Source of the DNA: Halioglobus sp.
GTDB taxonomy: Bacteria; Pseudomonadota; Gammaproteobacteria; Pseudomonadales; Halieaceae
Assembly (NCBI GenBank): GCA_020443425.1
Contig: JAGRIE010000017.1
Coordinates: 1 to 64,000, forward strand
Direction of reading: 5' to 3'
Length of the DNA stretch: 64,000 bases
The position numbers and the translations under genes are program-made. Numbering within the stretch: the first letter of the stretch is position 1; each line of letters opens with the position of its first letter. Shown piece by piece: positions 25,524 to 34,080 of this stretch. The notes beneath the pieces were generated by a model, which was not told where the DNA came from, ran no database searches, and saw only the letters and a list, made by a program, of their open reading frames with translations.

Positions 25524-27908
25524 TCAACGCAACCCGCTCTCAATTTTGTCCACCAAGTTATCATTAAGTCTCATACTTTGTAACAGCGGATCGATGTTTT
25601 GCTCCAGGTTGATATTGAAATTTACCGCCTGCCCGTCGTATTGTCCCGGATTGTTGCCCTTCAGCGACAGCCCCAGTGACAGTGTGCCCGCTTTGTCCAG
25701 CCGCACCTCACTGTTCAATTCCTGGTACTGGAAGTCGTCCAGCAGGTCGAGCGCCAGCGCAAGCTCCGAGCTGCTGTCTGCCACAGCCCGACCCTCTTCA
25801 TCGGGGCGGTAGCGAATCCAGCCGCCTGGCGGGAGTGCACGCAGGTAGCCCTTGTCGATGATAATGCGCCCATCGGCGATTGTCAGGGGCAGTTCGCCCT
25901 CCAGTGTACCCTGTGCCTGGATGTCTGTGTTCTGTTGCAGGGCCACGAGTTCACCCAGCTGCCAGTGCTGTGCCCGCAGCGTCAAATGATTGCTCGCAGC
26001 ACCGAAATCCCAGTGCTGCGGGGCAGGCAGGACAAGCTCGCCGCCGAACACGACGGCGGAAAGCGCGTCGAGTCGCACCGCGGGTCGTGCGATCGGCGTC
26101 GCGGTGGGCAGGCTGGCCCGCAGGCGTATTTGTTGCATCGTGAATCCGGGGTTCAGGGTGGCGACAGACAGTTCCAGTGGTCGCAGGGTTTTCCAGCGAG
26201 AGATACCCGACCAGTCAGCGGACAGGGCGAGGCCCGCGAAACTGTAATCATTCAGTGAGCCGCTGATATCCCCCAGCACAAGTTGTGAGCGCTGCTCCCA
26301 GTCCGCCACTGCAAATGAGCCGGTTGTCATCGCAGTGTCGAGACGGATACTGCCGCTGTGGATGGCCACCGTGTCCTCCAGCACCTTGAAATGCTGCAAC
26401 AGGGGCACAGCCACACCGGTGAAATAGGACAGGTCGCCGATTGAGGCCTGCAGTTGGTAACTGCCCTCGCCGCTGGTGAAGTTGCCCGAGCCGGTGACAT
26501 CGACTTGCGCGCTCTCCGCGGTATCGCTGATTTTCAGCACCATATCACTGTGTTCAGGCGATCCGTGCTGACCCAGTGCGATGTTGAGCTGCGGTAGCGA
26601 TTGGCTGCGCAGGCGGGTGTTGAGCGCTGCAGTGACTTGTGTTGTGAGTACTTCGGCCCCGGTATTGTCGGCCGCGGTCGCAAGCAGCTGCGCCTGCAGG
26701 TTCACGCGGCTGTTCCTGTCGCCAAGCGACAGCGCGACATCGTCCGCCTGTGACGACCAACTGTCGCGGTCGGTCAGGGTGAGTTGTGCAGGTGACCGGG
26801 TCTGCAGTTGCAGTGGAACGGACGCTGTCCACCCGAGCCATTGCAGAACAGGCTCAGGCAGCATCAGTTGCCGGGTGTTGATGTCCGCCACTATTGCGAA
26901 CGGCAGCACGGTGGCTTTCAGCTGTCCCGCCGCCAGCGAACCACTGCCTTCAATGCCGCCCTGCAAGCCGCTGAGGACATCGTTGATCTCGGCCTGGTCG
27001 ACCGCCGTGCTGAACTGGTAGTTCACCGTTATCTGTCGCCACGGCGCGTCGGGTGAGTCAGGGCCAGCGCCGAAATCGAGCTCGTTGGGGTGGAGGACTG
27101 TGGCCGTAAGTTCGCCATTGCCCTCGATGATACTGTCGGACACGGCCGCGCCTGCATACGTGGAAGCAAGCGTGCCGGCCCAATCCAGTAGCGGCGCATA
27201 CTCAGCTGTCGCTGCCATGCGCCACTCCCAGTCGCCAGGCCCTGCGCGCATCAGGTCGACCGACAGTGCAGCGATAGCGGGTCGATGCCTGCCGACGGTG
27301 ATATCCAGCGCGAGTTCCGTGTCTTTCGCGCCCGACGTCAGCGCCAGTTCAATCTCCTGCCCAGACTGCGTGGTGATCATGCGGGCGCGCAGTCGCTCTG
27401 CCAGATAGAGCGCCCCCGTCGCTTCCAGCACCTGTGCATCAGCTGTGCGGTAGTGAAGGGACAGTCGTGGGATTGCCACCCGGTCAACCGGTCGCTCGGC
27501 CAGCCACTGTGCCGGTGCCAGACTGTTAAAGTCGATGGTACCTGCAGACCCGCTGGCAGCGGTGTTGCCGTTGTCGGTGACCCTCAGGTCGACCGCCGAA
27601 AGGTTTATTTGGTCAAGCTTTGCGCGCAACAGCGCGGCCCAGTGAAAGCGCACCTCGCCGGCTGTCAGCATAAGCTCATAGCTGTAGTTGCCATACGATC
27701 CGCGCAAATGTGCCCGGTCGACGCTGAGTGAGTGCTGTGAGACATGGAGGCCACGGTATTCGAACGCTTCCACGCCGTACTGTTGCAGGTAATTCCGGAC
27801 CTGTGCTTCAAGCAGCTCCGGGAGGTTCTGTGACAGGTAGACTGCGGTCGCCGCGGCGCACAGAGCAAACAGTCCGAAGGCAGACAACAAATAACGGGTG
27901 CGGGTCAT
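25524..27908 (-). CDS. ydbH: YdbH-family AsmA-like intermembrane phospholipid transport protein
   Basis: The 794-residue product has one N-terminal membrane anchor (about residues 7-25) and a very long periplasmic beta-rich region typical of AsmA-like bridge proteins. In E. coli, YdbH, YhdP and TamB redundantly move phospholipids to the outer membrane. The C-terminal 150 residues carry the family-conserved region around LEGELPLTIADGRIIIDKG and KGNNPGQYDGQAVNFNINLE. The context ydbH-ynbE-ydbL is the standard operon, which supports the call more than any one motif. Confidence 0.9.
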   Translation of the reverse strand: MTRTRYLLSAFGLFALCAAATAVYLSQNLPELLEAQVRNYLQQYGVEAFEYRGLHVSQHSLSVDRAHLRGSYGNYSYELMLTAGEVRFHWAALLRAKLDQINLSAVDLRVTDNGNTAASGSAGTIDFNSLAPAQWLAERPVDRVAIPRLSLHYRTADAQVLEATGALYLAERLRARMITTQSGQEIELALTSGAKDTELALDITVGRHRPAIAALSVDLMRAGPGDWEWRMAATAEYAPLLDWAGTLASTYAGAAVSDSIIEGNGELTATVLHPNELDFGAGPDSPDAPWRQITVNYQFSTAVDQAEINDVLSGLQGGIEGSGSLAAGQLKATVLPFAIVADINTRQLMLPEPVLQWLGWTASVPLQLQTRSPAQLTLTDRDSWSSQADDVALSLGDRNSRVNLQAQLLATAADNTGAEVLTTQVTAALNTRLRSQSLPQLNIALGQHGSPEHSDMVLKISDTAESAQVDVTGSGNFTSGEGSYQLQASIGDLSYFTGVAVPLLQHFKVLEDTVAIHSGSIRLDTAMTTGSFAVADWEQRSQLVLGDISGSLNDYSFAGLALSADWSGISRWKTLRPLELSVATLNPGFTMQQIRLRASLPTATPIARPAVRLDALSAVVFGGELVLPAPQHWDFGAASNHLTLRAQHWQLGELVALQQNTDIQAQGTLEGELPLTIADGRIIIDKGYLRALPPGGWIRYRPDEEGRAVADSSSELALALDLLDDFQYQELNSEVRLDKAGTLSLGLSLKGNNPGQYDGQAVNFNINLEQNIDPLLQSMRLNDNLVDKIESGLR

Positions 27909-28014
27909 GCGGCAGAGTTTAATTGACCTGCCTGCAGTAGCAACAGTTCATTTTTTCACCCGGCACCTGTAGGCTGTGTGACCTGCATCCCTACTTGATA
28001 TCTGCGGAGTGTTC

Positions 28015-29031
28015 ATGAATAAAAATCGTCTGGGTAAGAGTGGCATGGTGGTGTCTGACATCTGTATGGGTACCATGACGTTCGGGAATCAGTCCGATGA
28101 AAAAACGGCGTTCCGGATTATGGATATGGCCTACGATGCCGGCGTCGATTTTTACGATACTGCCGAGATGTATCCGGTACCGCCCGATGCAAAGTACGCC
28201 GGTGCCACCGAGGAGATAGTCGGGCGCTGGATGAAAACCAAGGACCGCGACTCGCTGATTATCGCCTCCAAGGTCGCAGGTCCCAGTCACTCCTGGATAC
28301 AGGCACCGCTGCGCGGCAGCAAGACCGGGTTGGACCGGCATCACATCGTGCGCGCGGTGGAGGGCAGTTTGCAGCGCCTGGATACCGACTATATCGATCT
28401 CTACCAGACGCACTGGCCTGATGCGGACTTTCCGCTGGAAGAGACCATGATCGCGCTGGACGAACTGGTACAGTCGGGCAAGGTGCGGATTCTCGGTTGC
28501 AGTAATGAGTCTGCCTGGGGGCTGATGAAAAGCCTGTGGGCCTCTGACGCCCACGGTGTGGCGCGACACCACACCATACAGAATAACTTCAGCCTGAATA
28601 ACCGCCGCTTTGAAGACGAGTTGGCCCAGGTGTGTCGTCAGGAGGGCGTCAGTCTGCTGCCGTATTCACCCCTGGGGGGCGGTGTGCTCAGCGGCAAATA
28701 CAACGACGGCAGCTTTCCCGAGGGCTCGCGCTTTGCGCTCTATCAGCACGCACCGAAGCGCCAGCAGGCAATGCTGAGACGCTTCCTCAACGAAAAATCC
28801 ATCGAGTCAACGCGGCGTTACCAGGCCATTGCCGATGAACTGGGGATGTCGGTAGTGACGATGGCAATCGCCTGGAGCAAGCAGCACGATTTTGTCGCCT
28901 CCACCATTATCGGGGCAACCACAGTGGAGCAGATGCCGGCGCTGTTGGCGGCTGCGGATGTAGTGCTGGCCCCGGAAACACTGAAGAAAATCGATGCCGT
29001 GTCACGTGACCTGCTGTATCCGATGGGTTAG
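28015..29031 (+). CDS. aldo/keto reductase, Tas-like
   Basis: The 338-residue NADPH-type aldo/keto reductase has catalytic D48 and Y53 in FYDTAEMYP, the Lys in IIASKVAG, and His in YQTHWPD. The insert after Tyr53 and the general pattern (GTMTFGNQ, LGCSNESAWGL, PYSPLGGGVLSGKY) match the Tas/YghZ-like subgroup. The ATG at 28015 has GGAG five bases upstream. Substrate unknown. It is divergent from ydbH, with the TauE gene 46 bp downstream. Confidence 0.92.
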   Translation: MNKNRLGKSGMVVSDICMGTMTFGNQSDEKTAFRIMDMAYDAGVDFYDTAEMYPVPPDAKYAGATEEIVGRWMKTKDRDSLIIASKVAGPSHSWIQAPLRGSKTGLDRHHIVRAVEGSLQRLDTDYIDLYQTHWPDADFPLEETMIALDELVQSGKVRILGCSNESAWGLMKSLWASDAHGVARHHTIQNNFSLNNRRFEDELAQVCRQEGVSLLPYSPLGGGVLSGKYNDGSFPEGSRFALYQHAPKRQQAMLRRFLNEKSIESTRRYQAIADELGMSVVTMAIAWSKQHDFVASTIIGATTVEQMPALLAAADVVLAPETLKKIDAVSRDLLYPMG

Positions 29032-29077
29032 TTGATCTGTCGCGTGCCGCGCGGTTGATGCATCGGGTGGTGCTCCC

Positions 29078-29797
29078 GTGAACGAAATACTTTTAATTCC
29101 CATCGCGTTTGCAACCTCCTGCCTCGCCGGCGTGATGGGTATGGGCGGCGGTATCCTGTTGATCGCGTTGATGCCGGGGCTGGTGCCGACGCCCGCCATC
29201 CTGCCGCTGCACGCCGCCACCCAGCTCGCCAGCAATGCCTCCAGAGCGGGGTTTGGTTGGCGCCATATCGATGCCGGTATCATTCCCGCGTTTATTGTCG
29301 GCGCCATCGGCGGCGCCTGGCTGGGCGCAGAGATCTACCAGCGGCTGGATACGCACTGGCTGCCGGCCGTGATCGGCCTGCTGATCCTGTTGTTCACCTG
29401 GTTGCCGTTGCCGGTCGTGCGCGGGGGAGGACAGTTGTCGCTGGTGCTGCTGGGTTTTTACCAGACCGGCCTCGGTATGCTCGCCGGTGCCACCGGGCCG
29501 GTGGGAGCCGCTGTGCTGATGCGACGTAATACCGCCCGCGACTGGCTGGTGGTGAACACGGCGGTGTATATGACTCTGAATCACATTGTGCGCGTGGCGG
29601 CTTTCGCGGCGATCGGATTCAGCTTTGCTGCCTGGTGGTCACTGCTTGCCGGCATGATCGCGGCAGGTATTCTCGGTTCCTGGGTCGGTACGCGGTTGCG
29701 GCGCCTGCTCCCACAGCGTAATTTCCATAGGCTCTTCCGATGGATGGTGACGCTGTTGGCACTGCGCCTCATTGCAACACCGCTGCTGGCGGTGTAA
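29078..29797 (+). CDS. TauE/SafE-family membrane permease
   Basis: The 239-residue protein starts at GTG 29078 and has about seven to eight membrane segments. The N-terminal repeat carries the family-typical glycine-rich stretch GVMGMGGGILLIALMPG and the second repeat has GMLAGATGPVGAAVLM. The family exports sulphite, sulphoacetate and related organosulphur or carboxylate anions; the substrate here is unknown. It is separate from the SafE-like gene in the cbb3 locus. Confidence 0.88.
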   Translation: MNEILLIPIAFATSCLAGVMGMGGGILLIALMPGLVPTPAILPLHAATQLASNASRAGFGWRHIDAGIIPAFIVGAIGGAWLGAEIYQRLDTHWLPAVIGLLILLFTWLPLPVVRGGGQLSLVLLGFYQTGLGMLAGATGPVGAAVLMRRNTARDWLVVNTAVYMTLNHIVRVAAFAAIGFSFAAWWSLLAGMIAAGILGSWVGTRLRRLLPQRNFHRLFRWMVTLLALRLIATPLLAV

Positions 29798-29820
29798 TGG
29801 CTACTGATGCCCGCCCGGCG

Positions 29821-29849
29821 TTCGGCTCGCAGCGAAATAGCGGTATACT
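29821..29849 (+). promoter_or_regulatory. possible sigma-70 promoter for the MliC-like lipoprotein gene
   Basis: TTCGGC (29821-29826) and TATACT (29844-29849) are spaced 17 bp, 87 bp before the lipoprotein ATG. The -10 is a 5/6 match; the -35 is weak. Confidence 0.4.
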
Positions 29850-29936
29850 GCAGCCCTTTCGGGGCCTGCTTTTCTACTGTGTGTCGGGATTGTCCTGCCA
29901 CTTTCCACTGGTCCCTGCTGCCGGGGAGTTGCGCTG

Positions 29937-30626
29937 ATGCGATGTCGAGTGTTTGTGCTGTTGAGCCTGTCGCTGACCGCCTGTGGCTCCAGCGGTCCGG
30001 TTCAGTCAGTGTTCGGCGATACCGCTGATTTCCATCCCGATGATCGCCCGCTGGCGACCACGCTGGTCTACGATTGCAATGGCTTCGATTTTGTCGCCCG
30101 CCTGGGGCCGGGAGAGATGGCGGTGTGGCTGCCCGATCGCTACACCGTGCTGTCGCAGGTGCGCAGTCGCGAGGGCACGCTGTATGAAGAGAGCGATGTC
30201 TCGTTCTGGCGCAAGGGCGATGATGGCATTCTCACCGTGGCCGGCCAGAGCCACCTGAACTGCCAGTTGCAACCGCACAGGGTTCCATGGGAGGACGCGC
30301 GGCGCCGCGGTGTGGATTTTCGTGGTGTCGGGAACGAGCCCGGCTGGCACCTTGAAATCCAGGCCGGGCGGCAGTTGCTTTTCGTATCCGGCTACGGCGC
30401 CGAGCGCACACTGGTGACGGAACCTGTGGAAACCTGTAGCGGCAGTGTCTGCGTCTACTCGGGTGCCAGTGGTTCCCGCGAATTGCGGGTTGAGATCGCT
30501 GAGGAGCCCTGTGTTGATACGATGAGCGGACAGCAATTTCCGTTCAGCGTGGAGGTCACATTCAACAACGCGCACTACCAGGGGTGTGGGCGGAGCCTGG
30601 ACTACCCATGGGAAGATATTGACTGA
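29937..30626 (+). CDS. lipoprotein with MliC-like and COG3650-like domains
   Basis: The 229-residue product has a lipoprotein signal (LSLTAC, Cys16). Residues about 40-115 form a MliC-type fold (LVYDCNGFDFVARL...DVSFWRKGDDGILTVAG...LNCQL), a family of periplasmic or outer-membrane inhibitors of C-type lysozymes. The second half begins DFRGVGNEPGWHLEI and matches the COG3650-type domain of unknown role. The fusion suggests lysozyme defence or envelope maintenance; the lysozyme-binding residues were not verified. It has a GGGGAG ribosome site. An ANR box overlapping its stop codon serves ompW. Confidence 0.75.
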   Translation: MRCRVFVLLSLSLTACGSSGPVQSVFGDTADFHPDDRPLATTLVYDCNGFDFVARLGPGEMAVWLPDRYTVLSQVRSREGTLYEESDVSFWRKGDDGILTVAGQSHLNCQLQPHRVPWEDARRRGVDFRGVGNEPGWHLEIQAGRQLLFVSGYGAERTLVTEPVETCSGSVCVYSGASGSRELRVEIAEEPCVDTMSGQQFPFSVEVTFNNAHYQGCGRSLDYPWEDID

Positions 30627-30660
30627 CATCAATGTGCGTTTGCTGCAGCTCCCTTAATAT
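30619..30660 (+). promoter_or_regulatory. ANR/FNR-dependent promoter of ompW
   Basis: TTGACTGACATCAA at 30619-30632 matches the FNR/ANR consensus TTGAT-N4-ATCAA at 9 of 10 positions. A TAATAT -10 box lies at 30655-30660. This predicts a start near 30667 with the box centred at -41.5, the geometry of a class II FNR-activated promoter. The predicted leader to the ompW ATG is about 50 nt. Confidence 0.75.
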
Positions 30661-30716
30661 TGTTTGTGACCGGTGGTGAACAGCCGCGTCACTGACCATA
30701 GAAAGGAGTACAGGAA

Positions 30717-31430
30717 ATGCACAAGGCGTTAACCACTACAGCCGCCATCGCTTTGGCGTGCGCGAGTGCTGCAGGACAAGCTTACGAGCAGGGCGACTGG
30801 GTGCTTCGCGTGGGAGCAACCACCGTCGCGCCGGACACCAACAGCGACGATATCAACCTCCCTGGAGGCGTGGTCGCCAAGGCGGATGTTGACAACGATA
30901 CCCAGTTGGGTCTGATTCCGGTCTATATGGTGACAGACCAGTTTGCGATTGAGGTGCTGGCCGCGACACCGTTCAAACACAACATTGAGGCCAAGGGGCA
31001 GGGGGCTATCAGTGGCACCAACCTCGATGCGGCCTCAACCAAACAACTGCCGCCCACCGTCAGTGTGCAGTGGTACCCCCGCAGTGGGCAGCCCGGATGG
31101 CAGCCGTACATCGGCGCCGGGGTGAACTACACCACCTTCTTCGATGAGGATGTCGACAACCAGCTGATCGGGTTGCTGGGCTCCCTGACCAGTGGTGCGG
31201 TCAACGGTGCGGACCTGGACCTGGACGATTCCTGGGGTTTGGCACTGCAGGTGGGTGTGGATGTCCCCATCGATGATCACTGGGCATTCAACGTGGGCGT
31301 CTGGTACATCGATATTGATACCACCGCAGAGATTACCGCCAAGGCAAATGGTGCCACTGCTGCCAAGGTGAAGTTTGATGTCGACATCGATCCCTGGGTT
31401 TACAATGTGGGTATTGCCTACAAGTTTTGA
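30717..31430 (+). CDS. ompW: OmpW-family outer-membrane beta-barrel protein
   Basis: The 237-residue protein has a signal peptide (about residues 1-22, ending GQA) and an eight-strand OmpW barrel: GDWVLRVGATTVAP at the first strand, then PTVSVQWYP, PYIGAGVNYTTFFDE and the terminal YNVGIAYKF with C-terminal Phe for Bam recognition. OmpW forms a narrow channel for small hydrophobic molecules and is FNR-controlled in E. coli. An AAAGGAG ribosome site, an ANR promoter upstream and an intrinsic terminator downstream make it a clean monocistronic unit. Confidence 0.95.
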   Translation: MHKALTTTAAIALACASAAGQAYEQGDWVLRVGATTVAPDTNSDDINLPGGVVAKADVDNDTQLGLIPVYMVTDQFAIEVLAATPFKHNIEAKGQGAISGTNLDAASTKQLPPTVSVQWYPRSGQPGWQPYIGAGVNYTTFFDEDVDNQLIGLLGSLTSGAVNGADLDLDDSWGLALQVGVDVPIDDHWAFNVGVWYIDIDTTAEITAKANGATAAKVKFDVDIDPWVYNVGIAYKF

Positions 31431-31448
31431 TCCAGCGGCAGTGTGATA

Positions 31449-31481
31449 CGGCCGACCAGACTGGTCGGCCGAGTTCTTTTT
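31449..31481 (+). terminator. intrinsic terminator of ompW
   Basis: CGGCCGACCAG (31449-31459) and CTGGTCGGCCG (31461-31471) form a perfect stem around a single unpaired base, followed by a T-rich run ending at 31481. It starts 19 bp after the ompW stop and also lies at the end of the convergent hydrolase gene. Confidence 0.88.
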
Positions 31482-31484
31482 GTG

Positions 31485-32984
31485 TTACTGCGGTGTGGTC
31501 TGTGCCTGCCACTGTTGAGGTGCCCAGGCGATGATGGCATCGGCGTCTTCCTGCAGCAGGAAATCTGCGGCGACAGCCTCATTTGTCGCGCTTGTCACCG
31601 CAGCGACAAACCCTTCTTGATCCCCGTACAGGCTGGCCATCTGTTCCGCGCTGAATAAGGCAGTGGTTCCGAACAGGCGACAAAAGCTGTTGCCCTCGTT
31701 CGGCTCGCCGCGCAGTACTGCTGAGGGCGCATCGACATACGGTGTGCGAATACCGCCGATGGCGTTGCCCAGATCGTCGTACAGGTAGTCAGAGCCGTCG
31801 TCGTTGGTTTCCAATCTGGGTGACATCGCCGGTGCCGTGCCGGTGGCGACCCAGTCATTCAAGGCGCGTACTGCCCGGTTGAACACATAGTGCTGCGGTC
31901 CGTTGTTCATCGGGCGGTCACAGGTGATGAAGCCCAGCACCGAGTTCTCTTCCACCACCGATGCAAACACCGGGTCCCCGACAGTGTCATCGCGCCCGGA
32001 CACGAAGGTGTAGTAGTCACCGTGCGCAGTGCCGGCCACCTCCCATGTACGGATCATGTCCGTGTCGGGCTGCCGTGCTTTGAGATATTCCAGGAACACT
32101 ACATCTGTCTCTGTTTCGAAAGTGAATACCGGAACATTGAGGTCGGTGCGCAGCAGCGGTGAATCCGGTGTCGGTATCGCGACCTGTGGTTCCTGTGCCA
32201 GTGCTGAACTGCCGTCGCCGCGGCTGTGTATCATATAGCCGTCGTAAGGGTTGTAGAGCGGATGAATGGCATTTACGAAAGTCACAAGGCGTCCTGCCGA
32301 CTGCGATTCGCCATAGGCGATAAGATGTTCTGCGACAAGGCCATCCAGCGGGTCGATACCGGAGGGCTTGCGAATTGCCTGTGCTACCTGGTTGAACATG
32401 TCATAGGAAAAACTGTCCCCGGGATGGACCAGGGAGCCGTAGCGTGCGGGGTTAACCGCCTTTAAATAGAGCGGCAACAGCGCCCGCGGACTGCCTTCTA
32501 TGCCGACAATCTGCGCAGACACTCCTACCCACACGGAGCCACTGCGTCGCATCTCCAGTTGCCCGGTACCCCAGCTCGGAGGGGTTTCAAAGCCGGCCGT
32601 GACGTTCAGCCACTCCACCAGCACATTGCCGTTGAAGTCGGCCGGATCGATGGGGCGATAGACCACGATGCGTGTTTTATACGCGGCCTGCTCGCCGGGC
32701 TCCACGGTCCACATGCCATCCTGCCCCAATTCATTGACATTGGTGAAGGCCGACGCAGTGCCCTCCAGAAAATACTCGGCCTGCTCATAGCCGACACTGC
32801 CAAGGTCGAAGTTCTGTGCCAGCAGGTTGATGGACCCCGCATCAGGGGGCATCGACACCACCGGGTTGGCAATGGGCAGGTACTCCGCCCCGCTGGGGGC
32901 ATTGGAGTTATTGCTGTTGGAACAGGCCAGCAGCAGGCAGCTGGATGCGATCAGCAGCAGGGATTTGAATGGCTTCGGGGACAT
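31485..32984 (-). CDS. alpha/beta-hydrolase-like lipoprotein
   Basis: The 499-residue product has a lipoprotein signal (CLLLAC, Cys21) followed by a Ser/Asn-rich linker. The body fits the large hydrolase family often annotated only as 'alpha/beta hydrolase domain-containing protein': RIVVYRPIDPADFNGNVLVE, VSAQIVGIEG, and a nucleophile elbow AYGESQSAGRL with S227. A later VAGTAHGDYY may supply the catalytic His. Probably anchored in the outer membrane facing the periplasm. Substrate unknown. It is convergent with ompW. Confidence 0.75.
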   Translation of the reverse strand: MSPKPFKSLLLIASSCLLLACSNSNNSNAPSGAEYLPIANPVVSMPPDAGSINLLAQNFDLGSVGYEQAEYFLEGTASAFTNVNELGQDGMWTVEPGEQAAYKTRIVVYRPIDPADFNGNVLVEWLNVTAGFETPPSWGTGQLEMRRSGSVWVGVSAQIVGIEGSPRALLPLYLKAVNPARYGSLVHPGDSFSYDMFNQVAQAIRKPSGIDPLDGLVAEHLIAYGESQSAGRLVTFVNAIHPLYNPYDGYMIHSRGDGSSALAQEPQVAIPTPDSPLLRTDLNVPVFTFETETDVVFLEYLKARQPDTDMIRTWEVAGTAHGDYYTFVSGRDDTVGDPVFASVVEENSVLGFITCDRPMNNGPQHYVFNRAVRALNDWVATGTAPAMSPRLETNDDGSDYLYDDLGNAIGGIRTPYVDAPSAVLRGEPNEGNSFCRLFGTTALFSAEQMASLYGDQEGFVAAVTSATNEAVAADFLLQEDADAIIAWAPQQWQAQTTPQ

Positions 32985-33086
32985 GCCGGGCTCGCTATTG
33001 TAGTTATTGATCTGCGGATACTACCCAGCGCGCGCGGTGGTTGTCGAGAGATTTGGGATTTATCCGGCGGCGCCGGCAGGGTGGAC

Positions 33087-33854
33087 TCACCCGGGGGGCG
33101 CTGCCTGGGCCGGGTTGTGGCCGGAGTGGTCGCCGTGGCTCGAATGGTTGCTGTGGCTGGAGGGAGCGCTGTCATCGGGGTGCATGGCATGGCTGGAATG
33201 CCCCGAATGGGCGGCTGTGATATACAGCGTCCACGCCCCCGAGCCGATCAGCAGCAATGCGATGATGACTTTCAGGCCGCGCTGTCGCAGTACCGCCTGG
33301 ATCCGCGCGGCGCCCAGGCTGGTGGCCAGCATTGCGGGCAGAGTGCCCAGTCCGAACAGCAGCATCATTGCGGCGGATGTGTAGGCGTCCTGTGCGGTAG
33401 CCGCCCAGGCGAGGCTGCTGTAGATCAGTCCACAGGGCATCAGGCCCCAGCACAATCCCAGCGCGAAGCCCTGTGGCCAACGCCGCAGCGGCAGCCATTT
33501 CGAGGACAGGCGCTGTACCGGTTGCCACAGTGTCGCTCCGGCGCGTTCCAGCACGGCGATTCCACGCCACCAGTTGGCGATATACAGCCCCATGGCAACC
33601 AGCAGCAGGCCGGCGAGGTAGCGCAAGCCAATAGTCCAGGCGGCGATATCAACACTGGCGGCGGCAAAACCCAGCAGGGCGCCGAGCAGGGTGTAGCTGG
33701 CGACGCGGCCCGAGTGATAGGCGATCGTGATTGCGCTGGAGCGTGTACCGCCGAGGTTCAGCGCAGCGGCGATGCCGCCGCACATGCCCAGGCAGTGGCC
33801 GGCACCGGACAGCCCCAGCAGGAACGCGGAGCCGGCTTGCGTTGCATCAATCAT
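33087..33854 (-). CDS. SafE-like membrane protein of the cbb3 locus with a His-rich tail
   Basis: The 255-residue product belongs to the COG2836-type TauE/SafE relatives commonly found next to ccoS. About six membrane segments are visible, with a conserved GHCLGMCGGI motif near residue 18-27 (two Cys and one His in the first membrane region), suggesting metal handling. The C-terminal tail after the last membrane segment holds nine His in about 30 residues (HSGHSSHAMH, then SHSNHSSHGDHSGH), an apparent copper- or nickel-binding tail. ATG 33854 was chosen over 33914, which would overlap ccoS by 68 bp. Likely role: copper supply for cbb3 assembly, by inference from position and motifs. Confidence 0.82.
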   Translation of the reverse strand: MIDATQAGSAFLLGLSGAGHCLGMCGGIAAALNLGGTRSSAITIAYHSGRVASYTLLGALLGFAAASVDIAAWTIGLRYLAGLLLVAMGLYIANWWRGIAVLERAGATLWQPVQRLSSKWLPLRRWPQGFALGLCWGLMPCGLIYSSLAWAATAQDAYTSAAMMLLFGLGTLPAMLATSLGAARIQAVLRQRGLKVIIALLLIGSGAWTLYITAAHSGHSSHAMHPDDSAPSSHSNHSSHGDHSGHNPAQAAPPG

Positions 33855-34047
33855 CCCGCGGTGACTCCGAAGCCCGCTGTGGCGGCGTGACGCGCGGCTC
33901 AGTCGGGGGTTCATCGTCGGCGAGGATGCGCCACGCCTCCTTGTCGAGGTCGTCGTACTGGCCGCTGCTGATAGCCCACAACAACAGCTTGATTGCTATG
34001 ACACAGAAGATCAGCGCGACAGGTATTAACAGGTAGAGGCTTTCCAT
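33847..34047 (-). CDS. ccoS: cbb3-type oxidase assembly protein CcoS
   Basis: The 66-residue product has one N-terminal membrane segment (LYLLIPVALIFCVIAIKLLLWAI, split around residues 4-26) followed by SGQYDDLDKEAWRILADDEP, the typical CcoS pattern (GQFDDL..E..RIL.D). CcoS is needed for cofactor insertion into cbb3 oxidase. It lies between ccoI and the SafE-like gene, overlapping the latter by 8 bp. Confidence 0.92.
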   Translation of the reverse strand: MESLYLLIPVALIFCVIAIKLLLWAISSGQYDDLDKEAWRILADDEPPTEPRVTPPQRASESPRDD

Positions 34048-34080
34048 GGTGTCCCTGGCGTGTCCGCTAGCAGCGGCGGA

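Noticed and set aside
32559..33890. 443-codon plus-strand frame over the SafE-like and hydrolase genes
   Set aside because: Crosses two supported minus-strand genes and a non-coding gap; no domain recognised.
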